From Chromobotia macracanthus (taxonomy: Eukaryota > Chordata > Actinopteri > Cypriniformes > Botiidae), in assembly GCA_036877525.1 (NCBI GenBank), contig JAZGTH010000066.1, positions 6,608,001 to 6,672,000 on the forward strand: 64,000 nucleotides of DNA. Direction: 5' to 3'. This document shows positions 25,534 through 37,700 of the stretch, in pieces. Numbering within the stretch: position 1 is the first letter of the stretch; every line of letters begins with the position of its first letter. The notes under the pieces were generated by a model. It ran no database searches and was not told where the DNA came from. It saw only the letters and a list, made by a program, of their open reading frames with translations. Position numbers and translations under genes: made by a program.

Positions 25534-28500
25534 GCAGAGCTACAGAAGATTCTTTGTGTAAACAGAGAGGGTAGTTTGATCAGTGTCTATTGTCTACCCT
25601 GACGTCCCATGACTGCTGTGTTAAATAAACTCAGAGCTACACAGAAACCAAGAGCTGAACAAACCATCCAACTGCATAAACACACACACACAATTTGGAA
25701 AGATCTTGCCGTCGCGCCTGAGGGTCACCAGAATAATGGGCGTGCGAAACACCCACATATTGGCCCACTTGCACTAATCCAGCCCAAAGTAAACCCTCTG
25801 ACCCCAACAGGACCTGAACCCCCCTTCAGAACAGCGAAGCTGTTGTCAAGCTTTCCTGACCACAAAAACATCTACTCTGCAGTGTGAATGCAGCTTTCGC
25901 TTTCCTGCAGCTCAGCTGGTAGAGCACTGCGCTAGCAATGCCAATACCATGGGTTTAAAACCCAGAGAGTGCTTGAGGACCTAAATTTCAGTGTGCTTGT
26001 AACACAAAGCGCCACAGAGCTTATGTTGGCATTAATTAAAGAAATTTCCCTCCATTGCAGCTTTACAACATGAGAACCAATGGCGTTTTGATGATCAGCC
26101 ACGATCGAATAAGTCTCCCATACCTGACGGCCTTCAGACCTCCAGAAACCATTGACTGTTTTAGTCGGGGCGATGGTGACTACAGGCGGAGTACCAGTGG
26201 GCGGGCCCAGGCTGGTACCCGTGGCAACCCGCTTTGGCGTACTGACTGGAGAAATATGATTGGTCACTGGGGAGGATACATGTGATGACTCACTACTAAT
26301 GGAACCTGAAAAGAGAAAAATGGATGAATTGTGAGTTACAGCATGTTTAATTTTGATTGATAGTGTATTTAACATGTTTTTTGTACTACTACTATTTTAC
26401 TACTATGAAGTAAATACTGGAAGAAACCTTATATAATATATAATATGGTTATATAATAATATATAACCATATTATTATATAACCACAGACCACATGTGGA
26501 CCTTTTAACTGAGGATGGTAAAGAAGGGACAGGGAATTATGTGAAAAAAGAGCACGTTCATATAAATTAAGAAATTCTATAAATCAAGAAAAATAAACAA
26601 CAACAGACTAGTAAAAAGTGGCAAAGAAATGGAGGATGTTTTTGTATGTGTGTACATGCCAGACAAAACGAACAACTTGTCAGATAACTAAACATACATC
26701 ACCCTGTCCCAGACTGCCAAACTCACCCGCTATCAAAGCCCCCTTTGGGCTGTCAGATCAGATGCCAGTTGAAAAAGATAAAAAACAAACACTGCCATCT
26801 CCCTGCGGAAAAGCCACATGAACACAACGCTCCTATATTCCTCTCGAACCCCTACTGCGGTAACTCAGCACTTCACTGTGATCAAAGACAACTCGGTTGT
26901 GTGTGTGTGTGTGTGTGCCTGCGTGGACCATCTCACCTCTGAGCATACTTGAGTTGCCTGCCACTTTAAAGACACAAACAAAAGCTTTGGTGTGTCTTGA
27001 TACGTTGTACAACGAGAGCAAACTTTCATCAACATTAAATGATAGAACATAATGAATTATGTATTAATACGGGCCTTTATGACCAAATGCATCTGTTGTG
27101 GTTTTGATAGCAGTCAGTGCTAGTGAGAAATGACTGTTTCCTTATTTAGACGGAAACACACACAATGCAAAACCACACACACAGAAAAATCTCATTGCTG
27201 CTAAAAGCAGTATCTATAAGACACCCAACACAAAGAGTAAAGTAGGTCAGCTCTCCTCAGAGCAATTGTGCCTGCCGGAGAGGTGATAAGAATTACAGAA
27301 GTCTCAATACTCTGCTATGTGGACCGTTTTACTCCTTTTGTGTTTTAATCCTTTGTTTTTTCTATATATGTACCTTTAAAGCTTAAAATTATTAGTAATG
27401 TTTGCTAAAGCAAGCCACATCTAGAGAACAAAATATTACTGAGACATGGCTTTTTTTTTTTAACTTGGGCCAAGAAGCAGCCACCCAGATCACCTTAGCA
27501 ACCACTTCGAAATGCTAAACACTTAGAAACCACCTGGCAAGGCCCTAGTAACCGTACAGCAACGCGTTCGAAATTACTCAAACACCTTAGCAACCGCAAG
27601 GGACACCCTGGCAACCACTCAGAACATCATGATTTATCACGATTTTCAATTTTTACTGTTTACAGTCATGTAAATAATGCTTTGCTGACACTTTTAAGCG
27701 TGTGTTTGTGTGTGGAGCTATCGGTTATCAGTGAACTATTACAAACATCAAAGGAACACACATTTACAGAGACATCTATACACACATTAACACACATTCA
27801 GAAAAGCATGCACAAACAAACCATAAAGCCACCAAAGCCTTAAACAGAAAATAGCTTTTCCAAACAAGTTTGGTAATCTGAGGCAGAACAGCCATGACAG
27901 TTATTGAATTACCGTCGTCAAAGAGTCTATGAACACAAAGTGTCATGCAAAGATATGGCAGTGTGGGGCGTCAGTATAAAGGAGATTTATTGAAAGCTTA
28001 TAGAATTTACTGGCATACAAGCACTTAACCAATCAATAAAATTCCTTTCTTTCGCCTTGCTTCTATCCATCTTTACGCTTTAGAGAGAAGAAAATAATCA
28101 TCACTCAGAGTGGATAAAACAACTCGCTGTCAATACATTCATGGCCAAACAGTGTTTGCTTGAGAAAGACTCAGACAGTGTCTGATTGTTCAAAGCTTGG
28201 TTCATCTACACCGTCTCTCTCTTACTCTCTACACTATATTGCAACTGAATTTCTTGTGAGGTTGTTGTTGTCTAGAGTCTTCAATTAAAGGAACAGTACA
28301 CCATTAAAAATCAGACAATATTTAGTCATGCTTATATCAATACAATTCCATATCATTTTCTGTCTTTGTGGAACACAGAACAAACAAGGATTTGGAATCG
28401 CTATATTCCAAAAGGTTCAGAAGTTCAAACTGGAATAACAGATTCACTGGAAAGGTCTGATCCAAAGAATGATACCTTCGTGAATAGAACAGCACTGCTT

Positions 28501-29606
28501 CACTCATGAAATCTCATAAACATGCAGTGAATAACAAACAGAAATTTACTGTTCTGTTACTTTTAAACATTTAGAAGATGCGTTCAGTCATATGGACCAA
28601 TTTTATTACATATTCATGATATTGTTATATTGATATCTTTTTTGTAGCTTGAGAGATTCAGTCCGTTTGTTGTAACTGCACAGTAAAAAAAACAACAATT
28701 CTTCCAAACGTACAAGAATTGTTGACGTACAATTTTTTAGAATTCGGGTTTGGAAAAATGTTTATTTTTGGGTGAACTATTCCTTTAACAAAGTACAAAG
28801 ATTCTGTGCAAATGTTCTCATTGTACGTTTTTATACAGACCTTTACACCATCTTAAAACAAACGAAACTAAAAAAAAACATGATCTAAGAACTCATAGTT
28901 GTATGTAATACACATTATCAGAACAAGTCTTTTGTGTGTGTGTGTGTGGTTTCTTGGCGCCGACTATAACAATTACACAGACAGATGGGCAGCTAAATGT
29001 TGTGCCAGCCATCTGAAATGCGGCAAACCCATATGCAAATATTATTCAAATCTATTCACAATTTGTTGACAGAAACCACCACCCACACTCATACACAAAC
29101 GCACACGCTGTGCAAAGCATGGCTGTCCATATTACAAGCATACATATGGCTACCTCGCTTTACATCCTGCTTCAACTACAAATAATGCTAATAATGCTAC
29201 AATGCATAATATTACAGTGGCCATATTAGTAATCCTAATATTCATGTTTTTATAGATTAATTATTAGTTGTCTACAGTTTAGCACAAAACCGGTACAAAA
29301 AACACAAATGCTAAAACTGTATGTGCATCCAATAATCTTATATTCTTCAAGGAACAGAGCCAGGTTTGATGGAGAGAGGAACATTGAGAAAAGAGGGAGA
29401 ACATTCACCTCTAGGATCTTCGGCCTGTTTGGCTAGCTTGCGGAGAGCAGCGGCAAATCCGGAGTGTGCAGACTGGGACGCCGGGCTTGCATTGGCTACC
29501 ATTGTGCTGCTGATGGGGGAGGGGGTCAGGGGGCTCACGGTCGCCATGGTGCATGGTGCTGCGGAGATCATTCCTAATGATGGGGACTTTGGCTCATGGC
29601 TCATAC
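15824..29606 (-). CDS. gse1: GSE1 coiled-coil protein, 15 coding exons
   Basis: GSE1 is a nuclear co-repressor subunit found with BRAF35/HDAC/LSD1-type complexes. Exons: 29606-29409, 26305-26124, 24748-24581, 24465-24281, 23177-23010, 22419-22085, 21163-20830, 20621-20098, 20017-19905, 19146-18882, 18182-18081, 17942-17616, 17230-16961, 16331-16228, 15961-15824. From ATG at 29604 they give 1136 residues (human 1217). Markers in order: MSHEPKSPSLGM, FAAALRKLAKQAEDPRG, TPPVVTIAPTKTVNG (exon 2), SLSALRS (exon 5), an Arg/Glu-rich stretch (exon 6, about 300-411), GAPPPLISPKP (exon 8), YYYELDDSYDESDEEE (exon 9), KKRKRRRLMQERSPSPPT and FNLNHISVEERR (exon 10), WKGIEAIFEAYEEYIE (exon 13), and a C-terminal coiled coil LETQHYNLTLTAEQLSQSM ending HWHRGYYKRPSPR. 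All phases agree. The exon 3/4 junction uses the second of two acceptors (24465) to keep frame. Exon 13 has a CAG/TAG tandem acceptor. Confidence 0.97.
18265..18440. repeat. ACAGTTCACC-type miniature element, partial copy
   Basis: Reads GGGACAGTTCACCATCATTT, then the characteristic internal text TTCACCCTCATGTCATTTCA and ACCTGTATTATTTTGTGGAA, ending around a 'TCCATACAATGGAAGTCAA' stretch. This is a well-known abundant cyprinid miniature DNA element. The matching far end is not clear here, so the copy looks incomplete. It sits in a gse1 intron. Confidence 0.65.
19231..19690. mobile_element. Tc1/mariner-like miniature element (MITE)
   Basis: 460 bases bounded by TA at both ends, with imperfect terminal inverted repeats of about 27 bases: left CACTACTGATCAAAATTTTA, right (inverted) CACTGCTGGTCTAAAGTTTG, both continuing to GTCAC. 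The interior has no transposase. It is inserted in the gse1 intron between exons 19905-20017 and 18882-19146. Confidence 0.8.
21680..21712. other. perfect short hairpin
   Basis: GCAGGTGATATAA and its exact complement flank a 7-base loop, in the gse1 intron between exons 22419-22085 and 21163-20830. The stem is shorter than a microRNA precursor. Function unknown. Confidence 0.5.
22585..22628. other. AT-rich near-perfect hairpin
   Basis: ATATTTTATGTTTACAT and its exact complement are separated by TTAT, with pairing extending by CT/AG at the outside after a small offset. It lies in the gse1 intron between exons 23177-23010 and 22419-22085. It may be an AT-rich cruciform or the core of a tiny palindromic repeat. 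Confidence 0.5.
25375..25532. repeat. (TG)n and (TC)n microsatellites
   Basis: A TG run at about 25375-25403 and an almost pure TC run at 25499-25532, in the gse1 intron between exons 26305-26124 and 24748-24581. Confidence 0.9.
25903..25975 (+). repeat. tRNA-Ala-like SINE head / tRNA pseudogene
   Basis: Begins TTCCTGCAGCTCAGCTGGTAG (box A region) with an anticodon arm GCGCTAGCAATGCC (anticodon-like AGC) and a degenerate box B GGGTTTAAAACCC. The leading TTTCCTG and following CAGAGAG are as in cyprinid tRNA-Ala-derived SINEs. The acceptor stem does not pair, so this is not a working tRNA gene. Confidence 0.6.
26434..26485. other. AT-rich palindrome
   Basis: GGTTATATAATAATATATAA followed by CCATATTATTATATAACC forms an inverted repeat in the gse1 intron between exons 29606-29409 and 26305-26124. 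Likely a simple AT palindrome. Confidence 0.4.
26897..26918. repeat. (GT)n microsatellite
   Basis: Uninterrupted GT run in the second coding intron of gse1. Confidence 0.9.
27475..27630. repeat. CTAGCAACCACC-type dispersed repeat
   Basis: Iterated CACCTTAGCAACCAC, GAAACCACCTGGCAAGG and CACCCTGGCAACCACTC units. Same family as 1700-1910. Intronic to gse1. Confidence 0.65.
28284..28798. mobile_element. ACAGTTCACC-type miniature element, both ends present
   Basis: Left end TTAAAGGAACAGTACACCAT; right end, inverted, TTAAAGGAATAGTTCACCCA: terminal inverted repeats of about 28 bases around some 500 bases without coding content. The interior includes TGTCTTTGTGGAACACAGAA, the family's usual internal text. 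It lies in a gse1 intron. Confidence 0.75.
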
Positions 29607-31450
29607 CTGCAAGAAGAGAAAGAACTGTAGTTCTGGTCAAATAATTCCCCAAACCAATTCCCATTCGTAGAGGAAATTCAGAAGTAGACTCTGTTACCCA
29701 ACCACATTCAACTGCAACCATTAAATTTTAGGGCCAATTCTGCAAATGTTTTCTCTTTTGTTTCCTCCTAAAGCGAGCAGACCCAGACAGCAAATTCTCG
29801 TAAACATGATTTTACATTTTAACTCAAAGATAAAATGTGCAAGTGCAAAAATGTGTTTAAATTGAAAAATGTGTAATCATTCATTTTTTGTACATTAAAT
29901 ATAATTAACAAATTGTTTGTAAATTACATCTTAAAATTACAATTTACATTGATTCATTTAGCAATTTTTTAAATCCAAATTGGAATTCTGGATTCACAAC
30001 GTGATTTACGCTTGAAGTCAATGTGTTTTCTGCTGATATAAAGGAACTTTGTGCCTCTGACCGTTGGAAAGAAGCACACAAACAAAAGTATAAGCAACGA
30101 AAACTATATAACTTCCTTCCTGAACATATCACACTCCCTCACACCTCTAACTATCAGTTGCTGCCAGTGTTCTAACAGAAACAAACAAAAGCTTCCTTTA
30201 TCATGATAAACTCTGCTTCACCCCTAACCTTCTCCTGAACCAAACAAAACAATTAATAATGAACTTAGTGCAGTAAGAGCTGGCAGTGAAATCCTCTGCC
30301 ATCAGCCACAACTTCATTACGACTTAATGGAGCCTGATGCGTCCAAACGCTTATAGCAGGAGGACGTGTAATCTAGATGACATGAACGCAGTTGTGGTAA
30401 TAACCTAATAAACCAGATAAACCAGATTAAGCCTAAACAAACCATAGCAAACCATAAAGTGTTTGCCATAATGCAGGCAGAAAAAATATCTGCAACACAT
30501 CATAAGATGTACATAAACACACTTAGTCAAAAAATAAAACCAAAAAACACATTTGACCAATTTCTACTCTACAGCATGTACACTCTTAAATGTATTTTAA
30601 AAAGGTATTTATACACTTATATAAAACATTGTATTTTGTTTTGCTGGTTGAAAGTCTCCTCACATTCTGATAGCAATCACTAAGTAAAGTCGTATAAATT
30701 ATTTATATAAATATATTTATCTTCTGTGGAAGACGCAGGACCATAAACTTGTCACACTACAGTATGTCACACTACAGTATGTGTCACACTACAGTATGTA
30801 TGTGTTCATGTGTTGGAGGAGGCGTGGCTTTGGGGAGCGCTCTAAAGAGAGGGCGGGACCTTATGCTTTCAAAGCTAGGTTGCTTTTGCTAGCCTCTCCG
30901 AAATTGCCATAAAATAGAAAAATACATTAAATTATGGAATTTATGCATTATATATACAGGCATGTATATAAAGTGTTATGAGCACGTAGTCCTCATATAT
31001 AGGAGAATAAGCATGCATTTTACAGTGGAGACAAGCAAAAATAGCTTATCAATCAAACCATCATACCAGGTACTCCAGAGAGAGATTATCGTCCTTCCAC
31101 TCATTTGCTTACAAAATAAGTGGAAAAACATGTTGGTCTATCTCATTCTCTACCTCATTTTGCCTACCAATAAATATGCTATACAGTTACATGTGTAGAT
31201 CACCTCCCCTTCCTCTCTTATCTTCCTCTCACACTTTTTCTCCTGGATAATAATCAGAAATAACAGTCTCTGGTCAATGTGGAAATGAAAAAAGCCACAG
31301 GTATCTTCCTGCACACAGACTCAACCTGCAACATTCATTTAGGGTGAAACGACCCCCACCTACAGCAGAAGAGGACAGAGACAGAGATTTGTAAGCTGTA
31401 ATAAGCCAAGAAGTGAAAGAGATATGACATTTATTTTCTCTTTGGTGTCT

Positions 31451-31560
31451 TAAAAAGGGATATTTCACCCAAAATTCAAATCCTGTCATCATTTCCTCTT
31501 CACACTTATGTCATTATAAGTGTAACCCCATATGGTTCATTTTTCTTCTGTGGCAACCTC
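31451..31560. repeat. ACAGTTCACC-type element fragment
   Basis: AAAGGGATATTTCACCCAAA followed by TCCTGTCATCATTTCCTCTT and TTCTTCTGTGG: one end of the same miniature element family as 28284-28798. No partner end was found nearby. Confidence 0.55.
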
Positions 31561-31632
31561 AAGGGTCTTGAAGGTCTTTTAAGTTCCCACAACAACAACA
31601 AAGAAAACAGTTGTTTATATGATGTCTATATA

Positions 31633-32179
31633 TACACTACCAGTCAAAAGTTTGTAACACTTGACTGAAATGTTTCTAATCTTAAAAATCTTTTAATCTG
31701 AAGACATTTGATTGAACGTTAAAAATGAAAAAATAATAATATTAATAACATATTAATTTCAATTTAATTTTTGTTATTAGAAAACTACAATTTAAAACTA
31801 TTAAAATTATTAACATTTTTGAAATAGATGATTTGGACCAAATAATGAAGATAAAAGCAGCCAATAAGAGCGCAGGATAGAGGGGAACTCCTTCAAAACT
31901 CTTAAAATTTTCTCAGGATGATTCCTCAAGAAACTGGGTGATGGAAAATGTCAAGAAAATGTTTGTAAATTCTAGACGAAGGGTGACTTTATTGAATATA
32001 TGCTAATATATGCTAGAATATATCCTATTTTACCTTATTTTTCATTTTCTTTAGTCACACCATAATTCCTAAAGTTACATTTGTGTTATTTCATAGTTTT
32101 GATACATTTACTATTATTCATAAATTTAAAAAAATATGAACGAAGAAAAAGTGTTTCCAAACCTTTGACCGGTAGTGTA
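31633..32179. mobile_element. Tc1/mariner-like miniature element (MITE)
   Basis: Bounded by TA, with terminal inverted repeats: left CACTACCAGTCAAAAGTTTG, right (inverted) CACTACCGGTCAAAGGTTTG, both going on to AACACTT. About 547 bases with no transposase. The internal text AGGGTGACTTTATTGAATAT and TTTAGTCACACCATAATTCC is typical of this common fish element. Inserted in the 5' intron of gse1. Confidence 0.85.
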
Positions 32180-33449
32180 TAACCAGAACTCATGTGCCCT
32201 TACATACATTTAAATGTGGCATGCCACGGCCAGTCGCATGACAAGTGAGAACGTTTGATGTCACTACCATCATTCCTGGTGTGACACATTGTATGTGTGT
32301 GAATGTGAATTCTGCTGAACATCTGTTTGTGTTCTACAAAATAAAAAAAAAACATAACAAACATAAGGTTTGAAATAACATGAGGGCGAGCAGCTGACAG
32401 AATTTTTGTGTTTGCGCGAGTGTCTTGTGTACGCTAATCCTAACATGTTAATATTTCAGATTTTAATAGTCTATGCCACCCCTTGATGAACCTCATTATT
32501 AATAATATTAATGAGACATCTGGAATGCTTAAGAAAATATTACACACCATTATGCATCTACGTCTGCGAACACAGGCACGCCTACACACCAATGCAGAAA
32601 AGCAGTGCTTACATCCCTGATCTAAAAGGATTCAGTCTTATCAACCTCAGGCTTATTAACCTCATACCTTTGAGTCCAGTCACTCATATAAGCACAACAA
32701 AATGCATGTGGTAAGAAAATCTCTGGTTCTTTAGCCATCTCAAAACAAGCAGACAAATCTTTAAAACGGCTCTCTAAAAGCACCAGAGGCATTTTGTGTG
32801 AAGATCTCCTCTCTGAAAGATAAAATCCTGCCGTGCTGTTTTTTCCCAGAGGCTTTAGTTGTGGTTCGAGTCAGCAAAAACAGTCCCAGAATCCTTTGCT
32901 CCCTACTGGCTCTCTAATAAGCTTGTTCATTAGACAGTGCTGCCAATGCAAATTGACCCAGCCCTTGTCGACATGACCGCCTCATGTAAATTCAATGGGG
33001 GAAGCAGCAGGCATAAAAGACTGGGTGATGGATGATGTGTCAAAGTGCTTTGTTGGGCACAAATGAACAGCCACACACACACATGCACAGACACACATAT
33101 GTCCATGATGGTGACAGACATGCAGTGTGATGCATGGCCGACTATGGGGATCTGCTACCCTTGGCATTCATTAAGACCAGATAAAGCACCTCACACACAC
33201 CTGCCTTCTGCTCATTAACCCCAGTGGTGTGTATGTGTGTTTCACTGACAACATTAAAGATGGATGTGAATTAGGACAGTACTAATACTTTCGGAGTGAG
33301 ATGCACTAATTAGTTTTGACTACAATTGAGATTGATCACCGAAAAGTTTAATACAAAGCTTCTTGTCGCAAGAGACCACAAGGCTGAAGATGTGTCAGTA
33401 TGGCAGACGAACTCTACGTGCCTTGAGTGTCCTTGATTAACTTCATATT

Positions 33450-34260
33450 GATTCTTCTGGATCTGTCTCGGTCAACTGACACTGTTGACTACTAACTGTT
33501 GATCTCAAAAACGGCAGAGAAATTTTGGATTTGAAGGTTCCTAGGGAAGACCCCTATTAGGTCTTCCAAAGTTACTTTGAAAGGCTCACTTTGTTTATCT
33601 CAAACTCACTCCACAAGGTTCAGTAATAAGTCCCATAAACATCTCCACATATGTTTGGGGCATCCATCTTTAAACATCTAAACATAGACCAGATCTCTCT
33701 GGCAGTGATCATCTAGTCATGTGGCTTCTCCTTCCAATGTTATGGTAACTATACTCAACAATATACCATTCTTTGCAATTTTTGTCATAAAGCTTTAAAA
33801 ATCTTGCACAAATTAGGACAACTATGATATACTGACCTAGCAGTCAAGCTATCAACCTCAACAAGTCCAGACTCTTCTTCTTAACAACAGAGCTTTCCCA
33901 CAAGGTCTCCCTTTATCTTAAGTGACATCTCAGAGGTCCCCCCAGATGTGAAGAAACCCCTGGGGTCATTCTACACAACCAGCTCTGTCAGCATTGATAC
34001 TCCAGGCTGCTTATCATGAAAAACTTCACCCTTACACAGCCAACAATTCCTGCCCTAGTCATTTGATGACTAATGCAACGCATCTGAAGCAACACTGCTT
34101 GACTTGTATTCGACTTCTGGAAATTCTCTCATGTTCTGCCTCTTCTCGGGTTTTTACACTTGCTGTCAGTAGCTGCCTAAATCAAATTCAAGACACTGTT
34201 TCAGGCAGAGCTACATCATTATCCCATGAGACCCCTGGGCACATGTCTATAGAGGTACTT
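33450..34260 (+). mobile_element. decayed LINE (non-LTR retrotransposon) reverse-transcriptase relic
   Basis: The frame from 33460 reads DLSRSTDTVDY, matching the conserved reverse-transcriptase stretch DLSAAFDTVDH of fish LINEs, then stops. Further downstream are DVKKPLGSFY (about 33950-33980; compare the LINE 'NLGV' stretch) and CTAAATCAAATTCAAGACAC near 34177, matching the 'ARIKFKTL' coding text of the same proteins. Many stops and frame changes show that it is dead. Orientation +, antisense to gse1. Confidence 0.65.
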
Positions 34261-34289
34261 CAGTGACCCTGGTGCTAAGCTTGTTAAGT

Positions 34290-34515
34290 ACTGTGCGTGC
34301 GGAGGGGCCCGGGGGCCCTAGTGTTCAGCTCGCACTGTACTCTCTGAGGGGCCCTTGTTTAAATCTTACATTGTATGCACCAAGGAGCCCAGGGGTTCCC
34401 ATTGTGATGTATGTGCTGAGGGGTCAGAGGCCTTAGTGGTCAGCTTGCACTGCTTATGCTAAGGACCCCAAGAGGCTCTTGTGGTAAGCATGCACTGCAT
34501 GCATAGAGGGTCTAC
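34290..34515. repeat. degenerate GC-rich minisatellite, unit about 44 bases
   Basis: Four to five diverged copies of a unit with the theme CTGAGGGGCCC...TTAGTGGTCAGC...TGCACTG (for example CTGAGGGGTCAGAGGCCTTA, then CTAAGGACCCCAAGAGGCTC). It directly follows the LINE relic and may be part of its 3' end or an independent expansion. Confidence 0.5.
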
Positions 34516-37503
34516 AATGCTGCTTGTCCCCAGCACCAATGTTAAAACCTCATCACAGTGTACACCCATGTGTACACAATATACATCATCTACTTCTAGT
34601 CCTCAAGATCAATCATCTCTCAAATCTAACCCAAAAGGTTAAATAGGATAAATAGGATATATCTTATAGGCTACATTCTATTCTATTCTAAATGGGATAT
34701 AAGGTTTTCAAGGTCCTGGCACAGACATTTCTCTATCCCTGGCCCTCAATGGCAGGCCAAGCTCCTTTATAAAATAACTGCACACCCATTTACAGTAAGC
34801 GTAATCACAGAACCTACAATCTTGAGACGCTTTTCATTTTTCGCATTTATCTTTAGTGAAGCTCACACCCAAGATATTTTAAGTGCTAAACAAACAATAA
34901 ACATGATCACTTAAGCATTTCCTGTTTCCTGGTCTTGCATTTTGAACTGTCATCTATCAGCACATCAATTGTATTTGCTAACTCATTTGAAGACACGAGA
35001 TTACTCAGATTTTGCTACCTGGTCTACATGCACACTGTACACTTACTGTAACATTTGTAGCTTTTGATAATCAAAGATGCACCAACCCAAACATTTTACC
35101 CATATCTCAACCATCTGTTTTGGTAACTGCCACTTACGTGACATGTGTACTTTGTTAGTCATTTTGTTACTAAAAGGTTAAGAGCAAAAATTATATACAA
35201 CAACCATAGCACGCTTTACCCTTCTGTTAAAAACCAAAAGGGCGATGTGTGTAGTCCTTGTATCTCACATGTACACAAAGCCACATCAGATATGCAAATA
35301 ACCTCATAGCAGATTACGCTCCTGCGAATTCAGACCTCGAGTTCTCCAATATGCACAAAACACACATGCTTTAGTTAAAGACAGACCGTCAAAGTCTTCA
35401 CAATCATCAAAAGCAATAAACTTGAGGTTTGTGTCCCATCAGATGCATTTTTCTTACGTTAAGTTCGCTAACATCTAAGTTTACTTCGCTTTACTTACAC
35501 TCACTGTCATTTTGCTCAGCATATGGCAGCATATGTTCCTTGTCATTGCGTACTTTTATCAGTTCATCTAACAGCTTTGTGAGTATTTGTGTCTAACAAA
35601 GAAGTGAGAAAAGCTTTTGTTCCCATCTAAAGAGCCGTTTGGCATCTCTAGACCTCGAGAACTGCTGACAGACATCAAAGCATTCTGGGTAATGTGCTTA
35701 AACGTGGGAAATATGCCCACTGTCACAATGTAGGGCAGTGTGGGTTACCTGTGGTTGCTGATTGGTCAAGTTTAGTAACTACAGTTTGGCTAGGTCACAT
35801 GAGCAAAGCAACTTGGGTGCTCTTTCTGCTTTTATTTGTCTTTACATATAGAGCGCTACTCTCCCGAGTGACTTTTAGTCACTGGTTTCTCTCTCTCTCC
35901 TGTGCCATGGCATCTTATTACACGTGGTTTGTCAAGGGCATACTAATATTCTGTTTCTGTAAGTTGCTGATTCAGGTGTTATACTACCTGCTAATTGGTT
36001 TCCAAAAGCCTATACTGTATATAGTATATTGTATTACTGATGTTTAATTGCTGCACTACTTGTATGCACTACTATTATTAAAGAGCAATAGCACAATTTC
36101 TATAAACTCGGGTTAATGAAGGTTTATTCAATGTGTTACAGGTTAATGCTGCTTATTATTTTCCTTATAATAATTGCACTCATTTATCTACTTGGTTAAC
36201 AGAAGTTATTGACAATCAAATGAACAGGAAACAAACAGGTTGTGGGCAATCACACGGGTTGTCTTGAGTTTTGGCACCTAAAGTGCTAAAATATCATAAT
36301 GTATTAACCCTTGTTTGTCACTTCTACCCCACAGACAGCCCAGACAGTGACCGCTGCAGTCCAAACACCCAATGCGTGTGTAAATACATACAGCAGCTGT
36401 GTTAAAATCGAAGCAGAAATCTGAGCTAATCCCAATACAGTCTGTCTCTGAGGGTTTAACACTCCTGACTGCACACACGCGGCTCAAGGTTTTTCATTTT
36501 ACATTAATCCTTCCTCAACACCCTATTAATCAATTGGTAAACCAAGGATTATCAAAAAACCCACTACTCCAACTTCTGAACCACAAAACCAAGCACTCCG
36601 GTTTACCTAGTCTCAGACTAAAACACAGACTTTGGATTTACATGTTTTAAATAAACTTTAACTAGAATTCAAATGCATTTTTATCAAATGTAAATCCATT
36701 CATGAATTGGATGGCTTTACAGGCCATCGCTTATTTCATGACAATATATGTAAGCCATATATTTAATATTTCAATACATCAGGAAATTGTTTAAAGGTAT
36801 GAGAGTGGGTATTGTGGATACACCTGTTTCCTGACCTCAAAGTCACGCTTTATACCCAAAATCACTTTTCCTGAAACGCCAAAGCATTCAGCAACCTTAT
36901 CAAGGCAGCCATGAGCAAACAGCATCTAGTGAAGTCAGATAGTCAATGTCAGTTTTTGCACACACCCCTCATCTGGGTTTTCTTACTGAAGACACAATAA
37001 CCCTCTTTACATAAATCAAATCAGCGTAGGACTGTACCATACCACGGGCTCATTAACATATTTATTGTAAAATCACATTTGCATTGTGCTTTAGTATTTG
37101 TATGTTGTCATGCGGTGACACGAGCTGTTTTTCAACGTGAACTGTAATCTTTACAAAGGAGATCTTTGAGCAAACAGGGCAAATGCACAACCACTTATTC
37201 CCATCAAACAAAACTATACCTGCCCTGCAAGAATAGCCACACGCATACTTGAACACGTACGCCCTCACGCCCCGTCATTGTTCAGCGCTCCCCGGATCAA
37301 ACCCGCAACTCTTACCGACTCCGTGTGGATGTTCGCATAATTACAGTAACTTCTTATTAAACAACCCCGTCTTATAAATCCTACGAATCCAGTCTGTCCT
37401 GTTCAACAAAAACAAACCACGACTCTTATTTCACTTTCGCACCCAGCCACCGAGCACCAAATAATCCTCCTCCGTTAGTTTTTATTAAAAATGAATCACT
37501 TAC

Positions 37504-37700
37504 GTCGAACAGACTGCAGGCTAACTCGGGTGATGGCAACCCTGCCAGGTGTGCACGGGTGGGCGTCGGATGTGCCTTTTCACTATCCATTCATTCAATC
37601 TGATGACCCCGTAAAGCTTCATAACCCGAAACACACGGGAGGCGACCTTAGTCATCTTCTGTTTTATATTAGAAACGAGCTAAATAAAATCTATTACTGA
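37504..37700 (-). other. gse1: candidate non-coding first exon of gse1 (A)
   Basis: On the minus strand CAGTCTGTTCGAC is followed by a consensus donor GTAAGT (donor G at 37503). Joined to the coding exon at 29606, the frame upstream of MSHEP is open back to a TGA with no ATG, so translation would still start at MSHEP. The 5' limit is unknown; the upper coordinate is nominal. Confidence 0.35.

Larger units (their letters stand above)
29607..37503 (-). other. gse1: long 5' intron of gse1
   Basis: Sequence between the first coding exon of gse1 (acceptor TTGCAG before 29606) and the CpG island. It holds a short triplicate CACACTACAGTATGT at about 30752-30797, two DNA-transposon remnants, a LINE relic and a degenerate minisatellite (listed separately), and a non-repetitive block at about 32760-33010. 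No further exon is supported. Confidence 0.5.

Noticed and set aside
25903..25975. Functional tRNA-Ala gene
   Set aside because: Box B is degenerate and the acceptor stem does not pair; fits a SINE head.
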